The translations under genes and the position numbers were made by a program. A stretch of 64,000 bases of DNA from Anthopleura xanthogrammica (lineage: Eukaryota > Cnidaria > Anthozoa > Actiniaria > Actiniidae), in assembly GCA_964019055.1 (NCBI GenBank), contig OZ025214.1, forward strand, positions 4,379,358 through 4,443,357, given 5' to 3'. Numbering within the stretch: the first letter of the stretch is position 1; every line of letters begins with the position of its first letter. This document shows, in pieces, positions 1 to 64,000 of this stretch. The notes beneath the pieces were generated by a model. It saw only the letters and a program-made list of their open reading frames with translations. It ran no database searches and was not told where the DNA came from.

Positions 1-1080
1 GTTTTGAGGAACGCTTCGTCAGTCAGTTGACATTTTATGCATCAAGAAACGAAAGAAATATAAAAATTAACACAACATTTAAGGTTTCCTATCACGTTTC
101 ATAATCAGCAAGTGAAAAAGACGCGCTATATAAGTATTAAAATGTCCCCATGATGCAACGCGTAAACAGCGTGAACGTGTAAACAGCCCCATGATGCATC
201 GCGTAAACAGCGTAAACGTGTAAACAGCCCCATGATGCAACGCGTAAACAGCATAAACGTGTAAACAGCCTCATGATGCAACGCGTTCTGGAACTCCAGA
301 AAGGCTGATAATTACAAAAAAGACATTGCGCATACTTTGATTGTTGTGCGTAATGCATAGAATTGATTATTTCATTTAATTTTTTATTCATTCATTTATT
401 TATTTTTTCTTTCATTATTTCATACTTTTATCTTTCTTTCTTTTCGCGCATTTGTTAATTATGTTCGTTTTTCTTATCAAAATATAATAATTAATAATAA
501 CTGAAAGACCTCACTGCTGATGAAATAGTATTTATCAGAATAAAGGAACTTGATGACTAATTTTGTTATGTTCAAAGCATGAGGGAGGAAAAAAGAAAAA
601 AGAAAAAGCAGACAGTACTGACGTACCGAGGATGATGATTGTGTTTGACAGTAAGTTTTTTTCTCTTCAGCAAATTTTGAATAACACGGCCTAATGATCA
701 TTGTAGCGCGAGATAATTTAAGCCTTCCCCAAGATACCTATTCTCAGGAATAGGTATCAAATGCTGCCTCGTTGGTGCGGCCAAAGGCGAATGAATTGTT
801 TTATTCTAGAATTTAGTTTTTCCACAGGTTTATAGTACGTACATTTTGTATGAAGTATACGTTTGGACCCCCTCTCAACGTTTGGCCACCCCTCTCTAAA
901 AAATCTGCATCCACCTTTAGTTACCTGTTAGAATTGTATTGGACCGACTTGACTTTCTTGGCCATAACAATTAGAAAACGATACGTTATGTTGTAATTCA
1001 AGGATTTTTTGCGCTTTTTCTCAGGATAATTTACTTGAGGTATTGAGAATTTATTTTGATTCACGTCAAATTTTTGTCAG
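1..1080. other. Ferlin intron (3' part) upstream of the first visible exon
   Basis: No exon could be recognised here. The stretch holds a 41-bp tandem repeat near its left end, AT-rich low-complexity sequence around 370-440, and a small hairpin at 733-758 with two 11-nt arms and a 4-nt loop. The first recognisable ferlin exon starts in phase 1, so its codon begins in an upstream exon outside the window. Confidence 0.7.
148..286. repeat. 41-bp tandem repeat, about 3.4 copies
   Basis: Units begin with CCATGATGCAACGCGTAAAC and contain two related sub-motifs (GCGTAAACAGC and GTGTAAACAGC). The copies differ by only a few bases. An 84-aa open frame on the minus strand is a by-product of the repeat. 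Confidence 0.85.
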
Positions 1081-45470
<44,390 letters not shown>

Positions 45471-45883
45471 ACAGAATCAACACGAGCGGACGGTCACCGA
45501 TAAATCTGAAAAGATATTCTGATCTCAAGATCCCCGAAGTATGCCATTAAGAAGAAGATTTTATTTGGTTCGTAATGCAGTCGGTATGTCTGGTATCACG
45601 CTAGGTTTTGTAATGCTATTTTTGTTATTGTGGTTCGAGGAAGGGAAGAAGTATAATTCATATTTTCGCTACATGCAATCGAAGCATGTTATTATGGTCA
45701 GTAAGAGACAACAGGATGTCTGAGTGTATTAAGCAGGTTCAGACTGACTACCGACTGACCGACCGAACGACCGAACGACCGACCGTAAGACCGAACAGCC
45801 GGCCGATTGAATGACTGACTGACACCAACTGACTTACAGTCAATGTCATTAATGTTGTCCACCAAAAAAGACATTTAGACCAA

Positions 45884-45889
45884 AATAAA
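45884..45889 (+). promoter_or_regulatory. Candidate poly(A) signal of the ferlin gene
   Basis: The first clear AATAAA downstream of the stop codon, about 415 bp into the presumed 3' UTR. The UTR also holds a short GACC/GAAC-rich repeat near 45751-45830. Confidence 0.45.
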
Positions 45890-46663
45890 TGTCACGCGAT
45901 ACCTAATGCACTCGCTCTAAATGCTCGATACCAGCAATCATTGTATAAGTAGAGTTAATGATTATTATTCTCTATTCATTGTTACTCATTATAGAGTTTG
46001 AAATCAGAATTTTAAAACAAATGAACAAATCATCACGTGATACTTCTTTTGGTATTTAAAGGGGCACTTGGATGAAAACGCCCCACATTTTGAAAGTCCG
46101 AATAGTTCAAGTATTTAAGAATAATTTGACTCAATCATGATTATGAAAACCAGATTGGCAAAAAGTTTAGCCTGGGAGCCACTCGCAGTTGAGAAATGTT
46201 GGTTTAAAAACTAAAAGAACAATAGGGTTGAGTAAATGACGTCATTTACTCACAATTTAGATGCTGAAAAAAATATATAATTTTTATCCGCAAATTTTGA
46301 CTGTGAAGAAAATATGTTGCTTGGCTACTATTGGGGCCATATAGGTAAGTTTAACCAAGTTTCAAGGCATTTCCAATTTTCATCGATTTTCATCCAAGTG
46401 CCCCAATAACGTGATTAAGCAACATGCATGATAAGAGATAACCAGATAATATGAGAAATTAAAACAATAAAATTCTCAAATCAAACAAATTAAAATTTAA
46501 ACTGTGTGAAATAAACTTAAAATGATAAATAACTTGTAACTGGCATTAATCTGTGGCTGTTTTGAAAGGCGCTTTGCAGGAATATACCCAGGACCTATTA
46601 AAATATTTTTCCTTTTTTTCTGTTGGAATTTACTTGCCTAAACTGTTTCAAGCTAAAAAAATA

Positions 46664-47101
46664 ACTTCGATAGTACATGTGTTATCATTTGCTGGTTCGC
46701 GCACAAAATCTGCAGTCTTTATCCACTAAACTTCGGCTTTAGCTTCGATAATACGCGCGTCGTCATTGGCTTATTTGCGCACAAAATCTGCTTTCTGTAT
46801 CCCAGTAAATATCGGCTTTAGCTTCCATAATACGCGCGTCGTCATTGCCTTATTTGCGCACAAAATTTGCTTTCTGTATCCCAGTAAATATCGACGTTAG
46901 CATTGATAATACACGCATCGTCATTGGCTGATACGCACACAAAATCTGCTTTCTGTATCCCAGTAAATATCGAAGTTAGCATTGATAATACACGCATCGT
47001 CATTGGCTGATACGCACACAAAATCTGCTTTCTGTATCCCAGTAAATATCGGCGTTAGCATTGATAGTACGCGCGTCGTCATTGGCTGATTTGTGCACAA
47101 C
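46664..47101. repeat. 79-bp tandem array, about 5.5 copies
   Basis: Units start at about 46664, 46743, 46822, 46901, 46980 and 47059. The core is GATAATACGCGCGTCGTCAT, TGGCTTATTTGCGCACAAAA and TCTGCTTTCTGTATCCCAGT. The first copy is the most divergent. Confidence 0.92.
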
Positions 47102-48109
47102 GCCTGGCTAACGTCTTGGCTGACACAGCCTAGCCTGATTGGGTGTAGTAACAGGAGACAGGTAAAAAACATGAAATCAAAATAACTTTTAACACAGTCC
47201 AATACAGTAAATTATTAAAAAAAAAAATGATTGATTGAACATATGAAGTATACTGATACTTAAAATAGTGTTTTAAAAGCACGCAATGTTTGATAATTTT
47301 CCATTGAATCGCAGTTTGTGGTAGTTCGGCTCGGCGGTAAAGCCAAAACATTCTCTGATATTCAATTAAGAGTTTGAATACCTCACGTATCACACATACC
47401 GACATTTTCTCCCCTTTAAGTACTAAAAAATTGACTAATTTATTTCTAAAAATATATGGTAAAACATCCGCTCATAGTGAGTCAATCGATAAGAATTATA
47501 TTCCTTCTATCGTTTTTGTATCAAAATATTTATAGAAAGTTTGAGAAATTGAAACTTCCAGTTCTGGTTGATGAGTTTGGCAATGATGCAAATGAAATGA
47601 AGCGGGGAAAAGGGATAAGATTCTATTTTTTGCGGGTTAGCGTTTGAATATTGATAAGAATTTAACGTCTCTCTTGTTTTTCTCTATATACAAAATAATA
47701 ATATAATCTATGTCTTTATCCGCGATTTCATTGGGTCTCACCCTAATGAATTAGTAATGAATATGATAATGAATACGACATGGCAATTAGAATAAATTTA
47801 TATTGCTGTACTAGGAAGTTGATGCTAACAGCAGGACTTTTCATTAACCCTTTCATCATAGCTTTCTATATGCCCTTCATTAATTACCAATAATTCGAAT
47901 TTGATTTTATTTCATTCTCGTTTATTTTATTTAGTTTTCTTTCTCTTTTAAAACTTCCGGTGAAAATTTTAATTTTGCGCGCCATAACATGTTCAGTGAA
48001 ATTCATTTTTGATTCCTTTATAATTTATAATTCTGATACAATAATAACACTGTATATACGTTTACATATGTATTTTTTGTTTTCTTTGATATAATTATGA
48101 TATCTAAGG

Positions 48110-48235
48110 CTGGTGTCGCAGTACACTTGCTTCTCACATCTGGGGCTTAGGTTCGATCCTAGTTTTTATCACGTGTAAGTGGAACTTAGCTCTCTCCCTT
48201 GAATCCCTGTTTTTTCTCCGGTTCCAATTCGAGCA
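48110..48235 (+). mobile_element. tRNA-derived SINE-like head leading into array C
   Basis: GGCTTAGGTTCGATCCTAGT resembles a B box in its tRNA arm. It is followed by CTCTCTCCCTTGAATCCCTG, TTTTTTCTCCGGTTCC and directly by the tandem array, so head, body and array look like one element. Confidence 0.6.
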
Positions 48236-48575
48236 GCGAGTTAGCCGTGCCCTGACTCATCAGCCCTAAGGCTGTTTCAGGGTTCGATCAGTGAGTTAGC
48301 CGTGCCCTGACTAACATCAGCCCAGAGGTTGTTTCAGGGTTCGATCAGTGAGTTAGCCCTGCCCTGACTAACATCAGCCCAGAGGTTGTTTCAGGGTTCG
48401 ATCAGTGAGTTAGCCCTGCCCTGACTAACATCAGCCCAGAGGTTGTTTCAGGGTTCGATCAGTGAGTTAGCCCTGCCCTGACTAACATCAGCCCAGAGGT
48501 TGTTTCAGGGTTCGATCAGTGAGTTAGCCGTGCCCTGACTAACATCAGCCCTAAGGCTGTTTCAGGTCATTCGAT
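48236..48575 (+). repeat. 57-bp tandem array C
   Basis: About six units: AGGTTGTTTCAGGGTTCGAT, CAGTGAGTTAGCCCTGCCCT, GACTAACATCAGCCCAG. The outer units carry the variant CCTAAGGCTG, the inner ones CCAGAGGTTG. Confidence 0.94.
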
Positions 48576-51500
48576 CAAATTGTTTGGTTTGCCGGGTTAG
48601 TTGGTTCTCTTTTACTTCATTCAGCATCTTTCTTTCTTGATAGATCATTATGTTTTTTAAGTGTGTTCGGCATCGTTTCCATTCATTTTAATGATTTCCA
48701 ATGTTGAGTTAGTGCATAACAATGATTAAAGACCTCCGCGCTATAAAGCGACTGCCCGTCTTAATAAGCAGGTTCAGTGTCTAGCTATGGCTAGCTGTTC
48801 CAATTCACAAGCCGCCCTTTATAATACTAACGAGCTTTCACTGAAAACCTTGTTCTATTAAACACAGACACTTATACCATTACGTTTTTCCCATTGGAGG
48901 AATTTCAAAGGACATACAAAGAAATTTGTAATGCGTCTACTACCTTGGCTGATCAAAGTCAGGTGACGACTACATGACTCACCTTTGGGCTGATCAAAGT
49001 CAAGGCACGGCTAACTCACAGATCAAATTGGAATAACAAATAGCTGTCTAGAATCTTAGTGGAGGACAAAACAAAAGCTTTATTTTAGATGCATAGTAAT
49101 GATTACGCAGACACAAAATAAAGTGGGTTATTTTCTTACCATAATATAATCAATTTTAGCATTACGTATACTGACTCAGTACTCAGTGAAAAAGATATCA
49201 AGTGAAATAAAAGCAGCCCGCGTTCGTATCAGTAAATAATAACTGAAAAACTAAAATAAAATAAAATGTACATGAAAGATTTATATATGGTGCCAGGCGA
49301 AGAAGATATCAAAATATGCACGCAGCTCTTTAAGCAGTTTTTGTAGCTTCTACATTTTCCAATTTATTATATAATTCACTAGAAAAAAATCACGCGCTCT
49401 CCGGCCAAATGATGGAGATATCTTCTCGTGACTTCCATCATATTTCCTTACCACGGAAGTTTCCAAACGGTTGGAAGTCTGACTTCCGTTACTTCCATCC
49501 TTTTCCATCTGAAACGCGCACGATTTTTTTGAGAAAATTAAAATAACCCGGAAAATGCATTAGCCATATTGACCAAATGCCAATATGGCCGCCACTTCAT
49601 TATCATAATTTTTTAAATTCATATTTTAGTTGACCACTACATTAAAATTAAAAATTAGAATGACATCAACAAAGTCAGAAAGTTTGAGACAAAAATATTA
49701 AATTCTTGAGAAGTTATGAGAATTTTAAAAATGTGAAAAACACCACAACGAGGCTAGCGAGGAAACAGTTCACTGAATACATACAAATCTCTGTAATTTT
49801 GATTCCAAATAGATTCGATTGAATTCTATCTATAGCAATGAAACTTTCCAAAAATACATATTTCTGGTTGCTCTTTCTGATGGTGGCGCTTAGTTTTAAG
49901 ATTACCGTAGTTTTTATTTCTGAAAGTGAATGGCGGCCATATTGTTATTCGGTCTATACCATTTGTTCAAGTGCACTTGAACGTGGTTTTCTAATCTAGT
50001 TAATTAATTGAATTTTTTATTTGATTTAAATATTAATACTCTTGAAGTCTGCCCTGCATTCGTTATAGGCTATTCCTTATCTAGACAAGCTCTCAGGAGG
50101 AACACGACTGAACCGGGCAACTAATGAAGTTCTTTCACCAAATGGTTTGATTTTTTGGTCGTAGTAAGGGGCGCATTTTTGAACTCCTGACCGCTGGGTG
50201 CGCTTCGAATGCATCTTAGCTAGTGTCAAAGAACTCATGATACTAAACTTAGTTTAATTGAAAATTTTCCCATGTAATTAAAGTTTGATATGATTGTTCT
50301 GCGATTGTATAATTGCTAAAAGCCCCTGAAGTGAAGTTTAACTTAATTGCCCCATCTTTTTTTGTCGATAAACTTAGTTCTATCAATCTCTATACTCCTG
50401 ACAAGTAATCCAAGCTAACGTTAGCGAAGTTCAATTTTTTTTTTCTTTTTTTTTTTTAATTCTCTGAGGGCCATGTGTATATCATCTTAACTAAGATATT
50501 GATACCCCCAATAAAAGTGTAATAATAATAATAATAACTTACCTTTACAGACCTATCTAAGTATTCCTTTCTAGTGCTACGTGGTCCTTTTTCGATGTTT
50601 GAATTTCTCGCAGGGTTTTAACCATCAGCGAAATCTAATTTTACGCCGAGCTTAGTTTTGAGTGCGACTGCCATACATAGCCCGTGGCAACTACGTAATG
50701 TTTGTATAGTCACCTAGAAACATAATCTGCTCTTAAGGATTCAACACGACAACCATCTTATCCTTCAGTTATACTTATACCACACAGGTGTGCTTTAATA
50801 ATTGTCAGAAGAACTAGAAATAGAAAAACATTAAAACATTAAAACATTCGATCGATAGCAGCAAACTATGTAGTATAAAGCCATTCTGCCTTCAGTTGAT
50901 AATGATTCGCTTTTTCACTTGTATCAGCTGAGCGGCGGTGGCGTAGGTTTTTGGGGGGGGGGGGGGGGCTGGAGGGCGCGCGCGTTTTGGCGCGAAAATT
51001 CCCAAAAACCACAAGAAATCCAAGCTAAACCACAGAGAGAACCATTAAGTCGCACTTGACTTTTCTGCTATTCAAAAATTATCATATAATTTCTTCGTTA
51101 ACTAGTAGTTGTCCAAAATGGAAGATGACGACGTTCGGCGTTATGTTTACACGGAAATGTGCTATCCGGAAAAAAAGTTTTAATTATTTAACGCCTAGCC
51201 GTGGCAATTAAGGAAACGGCTCCCTCAGGTACATTGTACGTATTGGTCACATTTTTGAACGATTAAACATTTGTACGGTACCGTATAAACCTAGCCTGAT
51301 GCCCAGAGAAAATCTAGCTAGAGTGAAAAGCTGGTGGAAAATTGTCTCAGTTATGTTGCCAGTTGATATTTGAATTGATACATCAGTAGCCGATCGCGAT
51401 AATTATTTTTGCTGAAATCGCCGCGGTATCCCAGATATCCTAGGCTTACCTTACCGCTGAGGCTTGCAATCATTTTTCTTTTTTCATGATTTTATTTCAT

Positions 51501-51848
51501 TGTTTTCCTTCAATTCCTTCCTTCATTTCCTATCATTTTACTTCAGTCTTTATCGTTTCCCAACACGTACTTGATTCACATCTTATTTCTTTTAATTCGC
51601 TTTATTTTGTCGATCCCCCTTATTTCTTATCTTTAGTTACTTCCTCTTTTTTCTAGTATCATACGCCGCAAATATTGCGGATAATTTTACGATTATATTT
51701 TCACAATGTTTGAAAGAATCAGTTTGTATGAAACTCAAATCCGGTCTTAGTCAGACGTCCTTTTACGACCACTCATTTCTATTCTCCCCTCGGGTCACAT
51801 ATTTAAAAATAATAGATTCTTACCGTCATTGCACATGATAAAACAATC

Positions 51849-52066
51849 AATAGTCTATTTCACAGTTCCCTGCGCCATCTTGAAAGGTAGCCGTATACCT
51901 TTGAATCGAAGCGAGATGAACGGCGAGCTTGCAATGATAAACCTTTTATAAAACCTTGGACAATTATTCACATGTCTCTATCATTGCAAGGTCACCGTTC
52001 GTCTTGCTTCGATGCAAAGGCCCAGCTGCCTTTCAAGATGGCGCAGGGAAATGTGAAGAGGACTAC
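51849..52066. mobile_element. Fold-back element, copy 1 of a close pair
   Basis: CAGTTCCCTGCGCCATCTTG and AAAGGTAGCC at the left mirror CAAGATGGCGCAGGGAAATG at the right; inner arms contain CATTGCAA and CACATGTCTCTATC. The second copy lies 285 bp further on. Confidence 0.9.
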
Positions 52067-52351
52067 TGAACTTCAGGTTTGACAGGGCAGTCCGACCCTC
52101 TCCCGCCCCCCCCCCCCCCCGGGGGACCCTCTCCCTGGATCTGCCACTGGAAACGCAAATCATCTATAATTCAAAAAACAATTGCCTATTTCATTATGTC
52201 GGATAGGGACCCGATTTTCTTGGTTTAGGTAGCCGAGAAATACTCGCTCCCTTTTCATGGGATTCTTGTATTGCTCGATACTGGGTGTCTGCATCAACTA
52301 TTTCTAGTTTCTATACAGAACTAACCGGTTGTTTTCAGCTCCGTATATCTC

Positions 52352-52568
52352 AATAGTCCCCTTCACAGTTCCCTGCGCCATCTTGAAAGGTAGCCGGGCC
52401 TTTACATCGAGCGAGACGAACGGTGAGCTTGCAATGATAGAGACATGTGAATAATTGTCCAAGGTGTTTAAAAAGGTCTCTATCATTGTAAGCTCACCGT
52501 TGGTCTCGCTCGATGCAAAGGCACGGCTACCTTTCAAGATGGCGCAGGGAGCTGTGAGGGGGACTATT
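52352..52568. mobile_element. Fold-back element, copy 2 of a close pair
   Basis: The ends are AATAGTCCCCTTCACAG and CTGTGAGGGGGACTATT, almost perfect inverted repeats; the inner arms run through ACCTTTCAAGATGGCGCAGG. The 125-aa and 113-aa open frames across it are discounted. Confidence 0.92.
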
Positions 52569-53935
52569 CCGTATGGCCGCCATGCATGTCTTGGTGTTTT
52601 GATTCTCTTGGGAATCGCAACAGATATAGCTAGACTTATTATCACTAATTCCTCTCAACCTTCTCGTAAAACCAAAACCCCTAAAACCGAACAGACGCTG
52701 ACATCCAGGGCAAATTGTCAGCGGGAAGAACATCAAAACCGGCCTCCCAAAGCTATTTCAATCTTTTCTCAAATCTTCCGTACCTGCCAGCCCCAAACTA
52801 GTGACGTACAAATGACGTCACAGCAAAACTGAGGTGTCATGAAGCCTGCGAAAATTGACTTATAAAAGTTTATATCTGAGATGAATCTAGATTTTCAGGA
52901 GAGCTTTTTGACATTTCGTATATATTTACTATGATATTCATTATTGAGTGGAGAAATAAGATATAGAAATAACTGTTTCCCGAGCCGCTGGGGCTACTAA
53001 GAATGACATCTCAGTTTTTCAAATTTTCTCGAATCTGATTGGCTAATATTTCGTCTCAGATCAGCTGGTGGGGAGTTTGTAATTTAGAAATGGATTAAAA
53101 CTTCTTGTTTAGCAAACACATCAATTCAGATACTTCCCAACCGTCCAACCAATCAAAGTCAAACATATTTCAAATGGCTCCTTAGGGGAGAGGGAGAGGA
53201 AGATTGTCATGTCACGCACATCAAACCGTTTACTGTAATATTTCCTTCAAGCTCTAAATGTTTAATATTTGGGTTAGAATTTTTTTAATATTTCAAGATA
53301 ATTTAATCATGTTTTTCATATTCTTAGCTTTATTTTGGGTTAATTCCGGTTCCTGTGGGTGTTTTCTTCCTGTAGAAAATGCCATAAGATAAGAAATAAA
53401 TGCAACAAACTGGTCTGATGTATTTTTCCTACTATAAGCTGAAAGTCTATTTCAGTTTCAAGGCTGTAGAGCAAATTCTTAAATTTTTTTATATTTTTTC
53501 ATTCAATATGAATAATTCGGCATTTTTTTTTTGAGAAATATTGAATATCATATTGTTAAACATGATTTTTTTCTTGTCTGAACCGTCAAGCAGCATTTCA
53601 TATCATAAATTGATGAATTGCTGACAATTTTTAATATAAAATATACTTGAAAAATTACCAACAAAAATCATTGATGAAGGCACAAGATCAACCTTTTTAA
53701 TCATTTTTTCCTTTTTTCCCCTTATCTTTATTGACACTATTACATGTAAACTACGACCACCAGTTTGATTCAACTTCCTGTTCATTAATCATTAACACCT
53801 CTGGCAAGTCGAGACCGGCTTCTCGAGTGCTTGCCGAACGGGCTTCTCGAACTCCCTAACGACTTGGGATCGGAAGCCGTCGGGAAGTCGTCGTGGTTCT
53901 TTCGAAGTTGATGTTTCGATTCCATGACAGCTCCA

Positions 53936-53946
53936 TTATTATAAAG
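53936..53946 (+). promoter_or_regulatory. Possible TATA-like element of the GRK gene
   Basis: ATTATAAAG lies about 55 bp upstream of the start codon. This would leave a very short 5' UTR, so the real start of transcription may be elsewhere; weak evidence. Confidence 0.25.
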
Positions 53947-53996
53947 TGGGTGGATTTGTGGCAATTCATCTTATTTCCTATGAATTAATACGAGTT

Positions 53997-64000
<10,004 letters not shown>

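Larger units (their letters stand above)
45471..53996. other. Spacer between the ferlin and the GRK gene
   Basis: No coding sequence could be supported on either strand. It holds the ferlin 3' UTR, a 79-bp tandem array (46664-47101), a SINE-like head with tandem array C (48110-48575), a single inverted repeat monomer near 48950-49025, a G18 run near 50957, two copies of a fold-back element (51849-52066 and 52352-52568), a C18 run near 52104, and the promoter region of the GRK gene at the right end. Confidence 0.65.

Noticed and set aside
48110..48165. tRNA gene on the + strand
   Set aside because: GGTTCGATCC suggests a T arm only; the sequence continues directly into a SINE-like body and tandem array.
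52304..52832. 113-aa and 125-aa frames on opposite strands
   Set aside because: Both lie over a fold-back element and share the same palindromic words; no family resemblance.

Overview
This is a window of an animal nuclear genome. It is AT-rich and intron-rich, with GT-AG introns, many short tandem repeats and many small fold-back elements. The protein families and the style of the repeats point to an early-branching metazoan, most likely a cnidarian and probably an anthozoan; this is an inference and no marker sequence proves it.

Three gene units are visible, all on the + strand. (1) Positions 1081-45470 hold the 3' part of a ferlin gene: 24 exons encoding about 913 residues, covering four C2 domains (named C2D to C2G by analogy with dysferlin), a C-terminal transmembrane anchor and the stop codon. 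The reading phase is compatible across every splice junction, so the gene looks intact; its 5' exons lie upstream of the window. Residue matches are closest to the dysferlin/myoferlin (type I) group. (2) One ferlin intron is 30.3 kb long (5079-35358) and contains two complete single-exon rhodopsin-class GPCR genes, 16901-17959 and 29661-30713, both in the sense orientation of the host gene. They are close paralogues (352 and 350 aa) with an unusually short second extracellular loop. (3) After an 8.5-kb spacer with no gene that I can see, positions 53997-63344 hold the first ten exons of a GPCR kinase of the GRK4/5/6 class: the N-terminal receptor-docking helix, the RGS-homology domain and the kinase domain through the activation segment. 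The gene runs off the right edge.

The rest is repeat-rich intron and spacer. Main classes: at least a dozen fold-back (MITE-like) elements; a tRNA-derived SINE-like family, some copies of which are joined to arrays of a 53-57-bp tandem repeat; minisatellites with units of 33, 30/29, 41, 74, 79 and 136 bp; and long tetranucleotide and trinucleotide arrays. Two ferlin introns carry decayed copies of the end of the preceding exon together with its splice donor, most strikingly downstream of the transmembrane exon.

Functionally, ferlins act in calcium-dependent membrane fusion and repair, the two receptors should signal through G proteins, and the kinase should desensitise active receptors. Any link between these neighbours beyond gene nesting is speculation. 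I found no large transposon ORF, rRNA gene, convincing tRNA gene or CRISPR array.
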